From positions 1 through 64,000 of the forward strand of contig NZ_JAIQZJ010000019.1 in NCBI RefSeq assembly GCF_020073815.1: a stretch of 64,000 nucleotides of DNA, written 5' to 3'. This DNA comes from Nocardioides mangrovi (GTDB taxonomy: Bacteria; Actinomycetota; Actinomycetes; Propionibacteriales; Nocardioidaceae). The notes below the pieces were generated by a model. The model was not told where the DNA came from, did not search any database, and saw only the letters and a list, made by a program, of their open reading frames with translations. Positions 1 through 7,540 of this stretch are shown in pieces. Made by a program: the position numbers and the translations under genes. Each line of letters opens with the position of its first letter. The stretch's first letter is position 1.

Positions 1-126
1 GAGGGCGTCGGCTGCTTCGGTGTCGGTCATCGACCATGCCGGAGTGTCCGCGATCGAGGTCAGATCATGGCGGGCATGCGCGACCGCCACCGACAGTCGG
101 TGGGTGGGAGTCGCGGTCGTTGCCAT
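1..126 (-). CDS. DUF222/HNH endonuclease-like protein, N-terminal fragment
   Basis: The reverse strand is open from an ATG at 126 to the window edge, giving 42 residues that begin MATTATPTHRLSVAVAHARH and continue into an Asp/Glu/Ala-rich stretch ending TEAADAL. This resembles the N-terminus of the DUF222-HNH endonuclease-like proteins that occur in many copies in Nocardioides and relatives. The diagnostic DUF222 core and HNH motif lie outside the window, so the family call is a judgement from style and context. No strong ribosome binding site is visible. A TTGTCCACA motif sits 61 bases upstream in the same orientation, as it does before the two DUF559 genes of this window. Alternative: an unrelated hypothetical protein. 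Confidence 0.5.
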   Translation of the reverse strand, partial: MATTATPTHRLSVAVAHARHDLTSIADTPAWSMTDTEAADAL

Positions 127-187
127 ACGTCCACTCAAGCACTGGCCACCGACACTGAGATGCTCAGAACCCTTGCTTTGACCGGGA

Positions 188-196
188 TGTGGACAA
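188..196 (-). promoter_or_regulatory. TTGTCCACA motif upstream of the DUF222-like gene
   Basis: On the reverse strand the sequence reads TTGTCCACA, identical to the actinobacterial DnaA-box consensus, 61 bases before the ATG at 126. The same motif, exact or with one change, lies 50-52 bases upstream of the two DUF559 genes. Whether it binds DnaA, acts as a -35 region or belongs to a repeat unit is unknown. Confidence 0.4.
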
Positions 197-241
197 CTTC
201 GAAAGATTTTTTTCCGACCGATTTTCGGTCCCGCTGCGGGT

Positions 242-287
242 GGTGGTTTCGGGGCTCGTCGCTGGCGCTTCTCGCACCTCAACCACC
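242..287. repeat. REP-like imperfect inverted repeat in a gene-free stretch
   Basis: The segment opens GGTGGTT and closes AACCACC, a perfect 7-base inverted pair around a core that reads CGGGGCTCG and later CTCGCACCTC. It resembles a hairpin repeat I remember as frequent between genes in Nocardioides. A second, more decayed relative lies at 404-447. Together they fill much of the 127-456 stretch between the DUF222-like gene and the glutathione peroxidase, which otherwise holds no gene. Confidence 0.5.
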
Positions 288-403
288 GTGCCGGGACCAC
301 CGGAAACCCGGGAAGCGGCGGTGACCCGAAGCGCGCCGTACCCGCCTTTGCTGCCTATCGGCGAGCAGTCCGCGCCTCTCGCAGGCCGAAGCTCATCTCG
401 CCG

Positions 404-447
404 GGCTTCGAGGCTCGCGCGCAAGCGCGCACTCGCACCGCAACCGG
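404..447. repeat. Second REP-like element, decayed copy
   Basis: It shares TTCGAGGCTCG and CTCGCACC..CAACC with the element at 242-287. Its centre holds a perfect GCGCGC-AA-GCGCGC hairpin at 417-430. It starts about ten bases beyond the glutathione peroxidase stop codon, so it could also serve as that gene's terminator. Confidence 0.4.
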
Positions 448-456
448 CGGAAGCGG

Positions 457-939
457 TCAGCTGTTGAGGGCCTTCTCGATGTCGTCGGCGATCTTCTCGG
501 GCTTGGTCGTCGGGGCGTAGCGGCCGAGCACGCGACCGTCCTGGGCGACCAGGAACTTGGTGAAGTTCCACTTGATCTTCGAGCCGAGCAGGCCGCCCTT
601 CTGCGAGCGGAGGAACTGGAAGACCGGGTGGGCGCCCGGGCCGTTGACCTCGACCTTGGAGAAGAGCGGGAAGGTCACGCCGAAGTTGCGCTCGCAGAAG
701 CCGGCGATCTCCGCGTCGTCGCCCGGCTCCTGGTGGCCGAACTGGTCGCACGGGAAGCCGAGCACCGCGAAGCCCTTCGCCGCGAACCGGTCGTGCAGCT
801 CCTGCAGGCCCTGGTACTGCGGCGTGAACCCGCACTGGGACGCCGTGTTGACCACGAGCAGCACCTGCCCGTCGTACGCCGCGAGGTCCTGGTCCTGCCC
901 GTCGATGGTGCGCGCGGACAGGTCGTGGAGAGAGGTCAT
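457..939 (-). CDS. Glutathione peroxidase family thiol peroxidase
   Basis: A 160-residue cytoplasmic peroxidase that reduces hydrogen and organic peroxides; in actinobacteria this family normally takes electrons from thioredoxin or other thiols rather than glutathione. Visible motifs are NTASQCGFTPQ with the peroxidatic Cys at residue 36, GFPCDQFG with Cys64 and Gln67, and KWNFTKF with Trp124 and Asn125. These give the Cys-Gln-Trp-Asn active-site set. The enzyme carries Cys and not selenocysteine. Length is normal for the short bacterial form. A TAGCGT hexamer at 946-951 ends six bases before the ATG, so the mRNA is probably leaderless. The gene stands alone. Confidence 0.93.
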   Translation of the reverse strand: MTSLHDLSARTIDGQDQDLAAYDGQVLLVVNTASQCGFTPQYQGLQELHDRFAAKGFAVLGFPCDQFGHQEPGDDAEIAGFCERNFGVTFPLFSKVEVNGPGAHPVFQFLRSQKGGLLGSKIKWNFTKFLVAQDGRVLGRYAPTTKPEKIADDIEKALNS

Positions 940-1000
940 GCCGTCACGCTAGCCAGGCCGTGGTGAGCGCCGGACAGGTGTCCACCTGCTGGTGCACACC

Positions 1001-1453
1001 TCAGGCGACGCAGAACTCGTTGCCCTCCGGGTCGTGCATGAGGACGGCGTAGTAGCCCTCCTCCTGGTCGTTGACCCGGCCGATCGACGCCCCGGCGGCG
1101 ACGAGCTCGGCGACGCGGGTGTCGACGAGCCGCCGCCGCTCCTCGATCGGCAGCGAGCGGTCGCGGAGGGTCGGGTAGAGGTCGAGGTGGAGGCGGTTCT
1201 TGCCGGCCTTGGTCTCAGGGACGATCTGGAACCAGATCTTCGGGCCGTGGCCGTCGGGGGGCTGGATCCGGTCGTAGTCGTCGTCGGTCATGTCGGCGAG
1301 CTCGTCCTCGGGCACGCCCCACGCGAGGTACGTCGCCCGCCAGCTGGCGTGCCCGTCCGGCGGCGGCTGCGGCTCGTAGCCGAGGGCCAGCTGCCAGAAG
1401 CGCGCCAGCCGGGTCGGGTCGTTCGCGTCGATCGTGAGGTGCCAGAGGACCAT
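1001..1453 (-). CDS. VOC (glyoxalase/bleomycin-resistance fold) family protein
   Basis: A 150-residue protein with the beta-alpha-beta-beta-beta layout of the vicinal oxygen chelate superfamily. The N-terminal half has HLTIDANDPTRLARFW and the C-terminal half ends YYAVLMHDPEGNEFCVA, the usual DPxGN signature. RLHLDLYP near residue 88 supplies a likely metal-ligand His. It matches glyoxalase-like proteins of unknown substrate, so no reaction can be assigned. TAGCGT at 1460-1465 ends six bases before the ATG, which suggests leaderless translation. It lies 31 bases downstream of the aldo/keto reductase on the same strand but appears to have its own promoter. Confidence 0.85.
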   Translation of the reverse strand: MVLWHLTIDANDPTRLARFWQLALGYEPQPPPDGHASWRATYLAWGVPEDELADMTDDDYDRIQPPDGHGPKIWFQIVPETKAGKNRLHLDLYPTLRDRSLPIEERRRLVDTRVAELVAAGASIGRVNDQEEGYYAVLMHDPEGNEFCVA

Positions 1454-1484
1454 GCGGCCACGCTAGGCGCAGCCACCGACAGCG

Positions 1485-2489
1485 TCAGCCGTCGATGGTG
1501 CTCATGTCGCCGTACCGGTCGCCCACGACCGCCTCGCGCGGCACCGCCTCGGTCAGGTCCTTCAGGTCGGCCTCGGAGAGCTCGACGTCGGTGGCGCCGA
1601 CGTTCTCCTCGAGGTAGGAGATCCGCTTGGTGCCGGGGATCGGGGCCACGTCCGCTCCCTGGGCGAGCACCCAGGCGAGCGCCAGCTGGCCGGGCGTGCA
1701 GCCGTGCTCTGCCGCCAGCGCCCGCACCCGGTCCACCAGGGCGAGGTTGGCCTGGAGGGCCTCGCCGTTGAGGCGGGGGAAGTACGCCGATCGGCGGCTG
1801 TCGCCCTCCTCCAGCGAGTCGTCGGAGGTGATCGCGCCGGTGAGGATGCCGCGGCCGAGCGGCGAGTAGGGGACCAGGCCGATGCCGAGCTCGCGCAGCG
1901 TCGGGAGGATCTCGTCCTCGACGTCGCGGGTGAAGAGGGAGTACTCCGACTGGAGGGCCGTGATCGGGTGCACCGCGTGCGCGCGCCGGATGGTGTCGGG
2001 CGCGGCCTCGGAGAGGCCGAGGTGCCGCACCTTGCCGGCCTCGACGAGCTCGGCCATCGCGCCGACGGTCTCCTCGATCGGCACGGTCTTGTCGACGCGG
2101 TGCTGGTAGTAGAGGTCGATGTGGTCGACACCGAGGCGCTGCAGCGAGGCGTCGCAGGCCTCGCGGACGTACGCCGGGCTGCCGTCGACCCGGCGGCCGC
2201 CGTCGCCGGTCGCGACGATGCCGAACTTGGTCGCGAGCTGCACCTCGTCGCGGCGGCCGGCGATGGCCTTGCCGACGAGCCGCTCGTTGGTGTGCGGGCC
2301 GTACATGTCCGAGGTGTCGAGGAAGGTCACGCCGAGGTCGAGCGCGCGGCGGATGGTCGCGATGCCCTGGTCCTCGTCGGTCGAGCCGTAGAACGCGGAC
2401 ATGCCCATGCAGCCGAGGCCGAGCCCCGAGACGATGAGCGGGGAGGCGGTGCCGAGGGTGCGCTGGTCGAGAGTCATGACACGACTCAA
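1485..2489 (-). CDS. Aldo/keto reductase
   Basis: A 334-residue NADPH-dependent oxidoreductase with a TIM-barrel fold that reduces aldehydes and ketones. The catalytic tetrad is visible as Asp58 and Tyr63 in FLDTSDMYG, Lys88 in LATKFG and His130 in YYQHRVD. GLGLGCMGMS near residue 23 and PIPGTKRISYLEEN near the C-terminus match the subgroup of aldo/keto reductases often placed with YajO or Tas-like proteins. The start ATG overlaps the TGA of the merR gene by four bases (ATGA), so the two are translationally coupled and the enzyme is probably induced by whatever the MerR protein senses. The substrate is unknown. Confidence 0.93.
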   Translation of the reverse strand: MSRVMTLDQRTLGTASPLIVSGLGLGCMGMSAFYGSTDEDQGIATIRRALDLGVTFLDTSDMYGPHTNERLVGKAIAGRRDEVQLATKFGIVATGDGGRRVDGSPAYVREACDASLQRLGVDHIDLYYQHRVDKTVPIEETVGAMAELVEAGKVRHLGLSEAAPDTIRRAHAVHPITALQSEYSLFTRDVEDEILPTLRELGIGLVPYSPLGRGILTGAITSDDSLEEGDSRRSAYFPRLNGEALQANLALVDRVRALAAEHGCTPGQLALAWVLAQGADVAPIPGTKRISYLEENVGATDVELSEADLKDLTEAVPREAVVGDRYGDMSTIDG

Positions 2490-2878
2490 GCGCTTCGAGC
2501 GCGCTCCAGGTCAAGGGCCTCGAGCTTCGAGCTGTAGATCCCGATCTTCCGGTCGATCGCGCCGAGGTGCTCCTGCACCTCCGCCAGCTGCGCGAGCACC
2601 TGCATCCGGTGGGCCCGGAGCAGGTCGAGGCGCGCCTCCTCGGTGCCCTCGCCGGCCCGCACCAGCTCGGCGTACCGGCGTACGTCGCGGATCGGCATGC
2701 CGGTGCCGCGCAGGCAGTTGAGCAGGTGGATCCAGCCGATCTCGGAGTCGGTGTAGCGCCGGTGCCCGGTCGCGCTGCGACCCACGGGGCGCAGCATCAG
2801 GCCGTCGCGCTCGTAGTAGCGGAGCGTGTCGGGCGTCAGGTCGGTGAGCTCGGCGGCCTCGGCGATCGAGTAGGTCAC
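2486..2878 (-). CDS. MerR family transcriptional regulator
   Basis: A 130-residue regulator with the MerR winged helix at the N-terminus (TYSIAEAAELTDLTPDTLRY, then GHRRYTDSEIGWI) and a coiled-coil dimer helix after residue 85. It lacks the Cys ligands of metal-sensing members. The frame can be extended to an ATG at 2905, but that start lies inside the operator palindrome. I therefore chose the GTG at 2878, which has CAGACT six bases upstream and GGGAGG directly in front. It should bind its own promoter at 2894-2911 and control the coupled aldo/keto reductase. It resembles regulators that couple small-molecule stress to reductase genes. Confidence 0.9.
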   Translation of the reverse strand: MTYSIAEAAELTDLTPDTLRYYERDGLMLRPVGRSATGHRRYTDSEIGWIHLLNCLRGTGMPIRDVRRYAELVRAGEGTEEARLDLLRAHRMQVLAQLAEVQEHLGAIDRKIGIYSSKLEALDLERARSA

Positions 2879-2916
2879 CCTCCCAGTCTGACTCCTGGAG
2901 TGCACTCCAGGTCAAT
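2879..2916 (-). promoter_or_regulatory. MerR-type promoter with 18-bp perfect palindrome
   Basis: Read on the reverse strand, TTGACC is followed by the perfect palindrome CCTGGAGTGCACTCCAGG (2894-2911) and then CAGACT (2885-2890). The -35 to -10 spacer is about 20 bases, the lengthened spacing that MerR proteins correct by twisting DNA. The -10 ends six bases before the GTG of merR. Confidence 0.85.
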
Positions 2917-3718
2917 GCCGTCGGTCGAGCGCGGGTCGGTCGACCACGGCCCAGTCGCCGCCGACGTGCGCGGCCTCCGCGTCGTCCTCGGGTCGCGGCG
3001 CGACCTCGCCGGCGTAGCGGGCGGCGTCGTCGCGTGGCTCGTAGCCCAGCGCTCGGCCCGGCTCCAGGTCCCACCACGCCCCGGTGTTGGCCGAGATGCC
3101 GTAGAGGACCGCGAACCCGGGCGCCGGTGCCGTCAGCGCGGCCTCCACCAGGCGCACGCAGTCGCCGGGGGACAGCCAGGTCTCGAGGTGCCGCCGGGTG
3201 ACCGGGCGCTCCAGGAACGACCCGATCCGGCACGCGACCGTGTCCAGGCCGTGGCGGTCGGCGTAGAGGCTCAGCAGCGCCTCGGCCGCGACCTTGCCGA
3301 CGCCGTACGGCGTGTCGGGGCGCGGCCGGGTGGCGGTGCCGACGGCCGGGTTCCCGGGTGCGGGCCTCGGCGTGAGGCCGACGGCGTGGTTGGACGAGGC
3401 GTAGACCATGCGGGGCACGCCGCGCGCCACCATCGCGTCCAGCAGTGCCGCCGTGGACAGCACGTGCGAGGACAGTGCGGTCGGCAGGTCGGTCGAGCTC
3501 GGGTCGCCCGCCAGGTGGACGACCGCGTCGAGCGGCTGCTCCGCGACCGCGTCGAGCACGGCGTCGGGATCGGTGCAGTCGGCCGTGTGCCAGGGGCCGA
3601 GCCATCCCTCGGGCGCCGGCCGCTGGTCCAGGCCGACCACGTCGTGACCGAGATCGACCAGTCCCGCCGTCACCACCGCGCCGATGCGGCCGGCGGCACC
3701 GGTGACGAGGACCCTCAC
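2912..3718 (-). CDS. NAD(P)-dependent extended SDR oxidoreductase/epimerase
   Basis: A 268-residue Rossmann-fold protein. The nucleotide-binding turn TGAAGRIG is at residues 6-13, an Asp at the end of the second strand (GLDQRP) suggests a preference for NAD, and the catalytic YGVGK has Tyr138 and Lys142 with Ser108/Ser109 upstream. It resembles uronate dehydrogenase-like and sugar-epimerase-like SDRs. The GTG start lies only two bases beyond the stop of heme oxygenase on the same strand, so the two are almost certainly one transcript. The substrate is unknown. A role in handling biliverdin or another heme product is possible from context but is not shown by the sequence. Confidence 0.85.
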   Translation of the reverse strand: MRVLVTGAAGRIGAVVTAGLVDLGHDVVGLDQRPAPEGWLGPWHTADCTDPDAVLDAVAEQPLDAVVHLAGDPSSTDLPTALSSHVLSTAALLDAMVARGVPRMVYASSNHAVGLTPRPAPGNPAVGTATRPRPDTPYGVGKVAAEALLSLYADRHGLDTVACRIGSFLERPVTRRHLETWLSPGDCVRLVEAALTAPAPGFAVLYGISANTGAWWDLEPGRALGYEPRDDAARYAGEVAPRPEDDAEAAHVGGDWAVVDRPALDRRH

Positions 3719-3720
3719 GC

Positions 3721-4383
3721 TCAGCGAGCGTACGCCGCCAGGTTGCCGGCCAGCTCGCGGAAGAGCTCCTGGTTGAGGCGGAAGGCGACCTTCACCTCGT
3801 CGACCACGCGCTGCTTGTCGGCGTCGTCGAGGCCGAGCGCGTCGAGGCGCGCGCGGTAGGCGTCCTTGTAGAGCTTGGGCTTCTCGATCTCCGGGAAGTC
3901 GTAGAAGGCGATGCCGGCGCCGTCGAGGTCGAAGGTGCGGTCGAGGATCCGGCCGATCGCCTGACCGCCCGACAGGTCGCCGAGGTAGCGCGTGTAGTGG
4001 TGGGCCACGAGCAGCCCGCCCCACCCGGCCGCGTCCTCGAGGCGGGAGCGGTAGGCCGCGGCGGCGGGGGAGTCGACGGTGCGCTCGGTGTCGGCGCACC
4101 AGTGGTCGAGGTCGGCGTCGATCGCGGCCAGCCGCTCGAGCGCCTCGTCGTGCACCGCGGCGACGGCCGGGTCGTCGAGATGGTCGCGGACGACCGCCTC
4201 CATGGTCGCGTAGACGACCCGCAGGCGGAGCAGGTAGTCGGCGTACCCGCGCTCGTTGACCCGCCCGTCGAGCAGCGACGACATGAAGCTGGAGTCCTCC
4301 GCGGCCTGGTGCTCGGCCTGCGAGCCCTCGCGCATGGCGGCCGACAGCGGGAGGTCGACGGTGGTCTCGTCGAGGACGGTCAT
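3721..4383 (-). CDS. hmuO: Biliverdin-producing heme oxygenase (HmuO-like)
   Basis: A 220-residue soluble enzyme that opens heme to biliverdin, carbon monoxide and ferrous iron. The proximal heme ligand is most likely His25 in SQAEHQAAE, and the distal-helix signature YLGDLSGGQ lies at residues 133-141. Length and motifs fit the HmuO/HO-1 family. It is divergent from the hmuTUV heme-import operon across an iron box (4453-4471), so both sides should be switched on when iron is scarce. AGGAG lies upstream of the ATG. The following SDR gene begins two bases after its stop. The symbol follows the corynebacterial gene. Confidence 0.95.
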   Translation of the reverse strand: MTVLDETTVDLPLSAAMREGSQAEHQAAEDSSFMSSLLDGRVNERGYADYLLRLRVVYATMEAVVRDHLDDPAVAAVHDEALERLAAIDADLDHWCADTERTVDSPAAAAYRSRLEDAAGWGGLLVAHHYTRYLGDLSGGQAIGRILDRTFDLDGAGIAFYDFPEIEKPKLYKDAYRARLDALGLDDADKQRVVDEVKVAFRLNQELFRELAGNLAAYAR

Positions 4384-4452
4384 GGAGGCTCCTGGGCGGG
4401 CTTTGCGACAGGTTGTCGGGAAGATGATGACACAGTGTCGAATCGTGAGAAG

Positions 4453-4471
4453 TTAAGTAAGGCAAACCTTA
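4453..4471. promoter_or_regulatory. DtxR/IdeR iron box between hmuO and hmuTUV
   Basis: TTAAGTAAGGCAAACCTTA matches 15 of 19 positions of the DtxR/IdeR consensus TTAGGTTAGGCTAACCTAA. It lies about 70-90 bases from both divergent start codons (hmuO at 4383, hmuT at 4544). A TAGTCT hexamer at 4482-4487 follows on the hmuT side. Binding of the iron-loaded repressor here would silence heme import and degradation together. Confidence 0.85.
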
Positions 4472-4543
4472 CTTGAACTGCTAGTCTGCCACCAGCTTCG
4501 CGCCCGGTGGGGGAGCGATCGGAGAAGAACGGCCGGGTCCGGC

Positions 4544-5653
4544 ATGCGCAGCGTGAGGTGGGTCGCGCCGACCCTCGTGGGAGTCCTGGCACTCGCCGGC
4601 TGCGGCATCTCGGCGCAGGACGGCGGCTCGCCGGAGCGGACCGCGGGCGCCTCCACCCGGACCAGCGCCGCGCCCGACCTCGCCGACGTCAGCCCGCTGG
4701 GCGACGTCCGCGACTGGGACGGCGAGGTCACCGCCGTCGCCGACACCCCGGTCGACCCGGTCGTCGGCGACCCGGACCCGGACCTGCCGGTCACCGTGAC
4801 CGACGCCCAGGGCACCGAGGTCACCGTCACCGACTCCAGCAGGATCCTCGCCCTCGACGTCTACGGCACCCTCTCGCGCACCGTCTTCGAGCTCGGGCTG
4901 GGCGACCGCCTCGTCGGCCGCGACGTCTCGACGGAGTTCCCCGAGGCCAAGGGCCTGCCGCTGGTCACCCAGAACGGCCACGAGCTCAACGCCGAGTCGA
5001 TCCTCGCCCTCGACCCGACGGTGATCATCACCGACACCTCGCTCGGCCCGTGGGACGTCATCCTGCAGATGCGCGACGCGGGCATCCCGGTCGTCGTCGT
5101 CGACTCCCACCGCGGCCTCGACAACGTCGACGACCTCATCCACGAGGTGGCCGACCCGCTCGGCGTGCCCGCCGCGGGCGACGCGCTCGCGAAGCGCACC
5201 GACCGGCAGGTCGACGCGGTCACCGCCGAGATCGCGAAGGTCGCGCCCAGCGACCCGGACCAGCGGCTGCGCACCGTCTTCCTCTACGTGCGCGGGCAGT
5301 CGGGCGTCTACTACATGTTCGGCGAGGGCTCCGGCGCCGACTCCCTGATCGACGCGATCGGGGGGTACGACGTCGCGCAGGAGATCGGCTGGAACGGCAT
5401 GAAGCCGCTCACCGACGAGGGCCTCATCGCCGCGCAGCCCGACCTGGTCCTGATGATGACCGGCGGGCTCGAGTCCGCCGGTGGCGTCGACGGGCTCCTG
5501 AAGAGACTTCCGGCCCTGGCGCAGACCCCGGCCGGGCAGCACCGTCGCTTCGTGGCGATGGACGACTCCCAGATCCTCGGCTTCGGGCCGATCACCGCGA
5601 GCGTGCTCAACGCGCTCGCCGTCGCGACGTACGCCCCGGGGTCGGTCTCGTGA
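4544..5653 (+). CDS. hmuT: Heme ABC transporter substrate-binding lipoprotein
   Basis: A 369-residue lipoprotein with signal sequence and lipobox ending LALAGC (Cys20), then a linker and a periplasmic-binding-protein fold of the cobalamin/heme type (VTDSSRILALDVYGTLSRTV, later GGYDVAQEIGWNGMKPL). His146 in NGHELNA and Tyr256/Tyr257 in VYYMFG are candidate axial heme ligands, comparable to the His and Tyr ligands I recall for corynebacterial HmuT. The first 80 residues after the lipobox are low-complexity. It delivers heme to HmuUV, which follow directly. Start choice is the ATG giving a proper signal peptide; a GTG nine bases later is possible. Confidence 0.93.
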   Translation: MRSVRWVAPTLVGVLALAGCGISAQDGGSPERTAGASTRTSAAPDLADVSPLGDVRDWDGEVTAVADTPVDPVVGDPDPDLPVTVTDAQGTEVTVTDSSRILALDVYGTLSRTVFELGLGDRLVGRDVSTEFPEAKGLPLVTQNGHELNAESILALDPTVIITDTSLGPWDVILQMRDAGIPVVVVDSHRGLDNVDDLIHEVADPLGVPAAGDALAKRTDRQVDAVTAEIAKVAPSDPDQRLRTVFLYVRGQSGVYYMFGEGSGADSLIDAIGGYDVAQEIGWNGMKPLTDEGLIAAQPDLVLMMTGGLESAGGVDGLLKRLPALAQTPAGQHRRFVAMDDSQILGFGPITASVLNALAVATYAPGSVS

Positions 5654-5663
5654 GGTCCGCGTC

Positions 5664-6740
5664 GTGACGGCCACCGTGGTCGACCGTCCGCGCGCGGGCA
5701 TCCGCGCGCTCGCCGGCCGGGTCGGCCTGCTCGGCGGTCTCGCGCTCGCGCTGCTCGTGGCGGTCGTCCTGGCCGCCGGGCACGGCCAGCTCGACATCCC
5801 GGCGAGCGAGGTGCTCGGCTCGATCCTGCACAAGATCGGGCTCGACATCGGGCCGCTGCCGACCCACCCGCAGGGTGAGGCGACCCTCTGGGACGTCCGC
5901 TTCCCGCGGGTCGTGATGGCCGCGCTGGCCGGTGCGTGCCTGGCCACGGCCGGCGCCCTGATGCAGGGCGTCTTCGGCAACCCGCTCGCCGAGCCCGGCG
6001 TCGTCGGTGTCTCCGCCGGCGCGGCCGTGGCGGCCGCGACGGTCATCGTCTTCGGGTGGACCTTCGCCGGCACCTGGACGGTCGCGATCTGCGCCTTCCT
6101 GGGTGGCCTGGTCACCACGACGCTCGTCTACCTCATGTCCCGCGACGGCGGCCGCACCGAGGTGGTCACCCTGGTCCTGACCGGCATCGCCGTCAACGCG
6201 GTCGCCAGCGCCGGCCTGGCCTTCCTCATGTTCCTCGGCGACACCCAGGCCCGCGAGGAGATCGTCTTCTGGCAGCTCGGCAGCCTCAACGGCTCACGCT
6301 GGCAGTACGTCGCCGTCGTCGCCCCGATGGCTGCCGTCGGCCTGACCGCGGCCCTCCTGCTCGCGCCCCGGCTCGACCTGCTCGCGCTCGGCGACCGCGC
6401 GGCCCGCCACGTCGGCGTCGACGTCGAGCGGCTGCGGATGGCCACCATCGTGGTCGTCGCGGTGCTCACCGCGGCCGCGGTCGCCTTCTGCGGGATCATC
6501 TCCTTCGTCGGGCTCGTCGTGCCACACCTGGTCCGGCTGCTCGCCGGCCCCGGCCACCGGCTGCTCGTCCCGGCCAGCGCCCTCGGTGGCGCGGTCCTGC
6601 TCGTGCTCGCCGACCTCTGGGCGCGCACCCTCATCGCGTACGCCGACCTGCCCATCGGCATGCTCACGGCCCTCGTCGGCGGCCCCTTCTTCTTCTGGCT
6701 GATCCGCCGCGCGCGTCGTACCGCCGGAGGCTGGGCATGA
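5664..6740 (+). CDS. hmuU: Heme ABC transporter permease (FecCD family)
   Basis: A 358-residue integral membrane protein of the FecCD/BtuC permease family with about ten hydrophobic segments. Family motifs include RFPRVVMAALAGACLATAG near residue 75, GNPLAEPGVVGVSAGA, and the coupling region GIISFVGLVVPHLVRLLAGP near residue 275, which contacts the ATPase. The start is a GTG ten bases after the hmuT stop, and its stop overlaps the hmuV start (ATGA). It forms the membrane channel for heme delivered by HmuT. Confidence 0.95.
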   Translation: MTATVVDRPRAGIRALAGRVGLLGGLALALLVAVVLAAGHGQLDIPASEVLGSILHKIGLDIGPLPTHPQGEATLWDVRFPRVVMAALAGACLATAGALMQGVFGNPLAEPGVVGVSAGAAVAAATVIVFGWTFAGTWTVAICAFLGGLVTTTLVYLMSRDGGRTEVVTLVLTGIAVNAVASAGLAFLMFLGDTQAREEIVFWQLGSLNGSRWQYVAVVAPMAAVGLTAALLLAPRLDLLALGDRAARHVGVDVERLRMATIVVVAVLTAAAVAFCGIISFVGLVVPHLVRLLAGPGHRLLVPASALGGAVLLVLADLWARTLIAYADLPIGMLTALVGGPFFFWLIRRARRTAGGWA

Positions 6741-7540
6741 CCGGCTTCTCCGCTCGCGACCTCTCCGTCGTCTACGACGGCCACCCGGTCCTCGACGGCG
6801 TCGACCTCGACATCCGTGCCGGCGAGCTGGTCGTGCTGGTCGGCCCCAACGGCGCGGGCAAGTCCACGCTCCTCGGCGTCCTGGCCGGCGACATCACGCC
6901 GACCACCGGCCGCATCGTCCTCGCCGACCGCGAGCTGCACGCCTGGTCGGCCCGCGACCTGGCCAGGCACCGGGCCGTGCAGCTGCAGAAGCAGGGGCTG
7001 GCCTTCGGCTTCCGGGTCCGCGAGGTCGTGCGGATGGGCCGCTCGCCGTGGCACCGCACCGACCGCGAGGACGACGACGACCGCGTGGTCGAGGAGTCGA
7101 TGGCGCGCGCGGACGTGGCCGAGCTGGGGGAGCGGCTCTTCCCGACCCTGTCCGGCGGCGAGCAGGCCCGCACCTCCTTCGCCCGGCTGCTGGCGCAGCA
7201 GACGCCGGTCCTCCTGCTCGACGAGCCGACCGCGGCCCTCGACATCCGCCACCAGGAGTCGCTGCTCGCGGTCGCGCGCGAGGCCGCGGAGGCCGGCGCG
7301 GCGGTGGTCGTGGTGCTCCACGACCTGTCGCTGGCGGCGGCGTACGCCGACCGGATCTGCGTCCTGTCCCACGGCCGGGTGCGCGCGGACGGTCCGCCCG
7401 CCGCGGTGCTCACCGGCGAGCTGCTCAGCGAGGTCTACGCCCACCCCGTCGACGTCATCGAGCACGACGGCAACCTCGTCGTCGTGCCGGTCCGGGTCCG
7501 CACGCAGACCCCGAAGGAGGCACCGTGGTCCGCCGTCTGA
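6737..7540 (+). CDS. hmuV: Heme ABC transporter ATP-binding protein
   Basis: A 267-residue ABC ATPase that powers heme import. Walker A GPNGAGKST is at residues 36-44, the signature LSGGEQ at 138-143, Walker B LLLDEP near 160, and the switch His in VVLHDLS. The Q-loop region LQKQGLAFGF and the RMGRSPWHR segment are typical of HmuV/FecE-type proteins. The start overlaps the hmuU stop by four bases. The last 16 bases overlap the start of the next secreted protein, so the operon is tightly packed and coupled. Confidence 0.95.
   Translation: MTGFSARDLSVVYDGHPVLDGVDLDIRAGELVVLVGPNGAGKSTLLGVLAGDITPTTGRIVLADRELHAWSARDLARHRAVQLQKQGLAFGFRVREVVRMGRSPWHRTDREDDDDRVVEESMARADVAELGERLFPTLSGGEQARTSFARLLAQQTPVLLLDEPTAALDIRHQESLLAVAREAAEAGAAVVVVLHDLSLAAAYADRICVLSHGRVRADGPPAAVLTGELLSEVYAHPVDVIEHDGNLVVVPVRVRTQTPKEAPWSAV

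Noticed and set aside
188..196. TTGTCCACA as part of a replication origin
   Set aside because: Single isolated boxes occur before each nuclease-like gene. There is no cluster of boxes, no AT-rich region, and no dnaA, dnaN or gyrase genes nearby.
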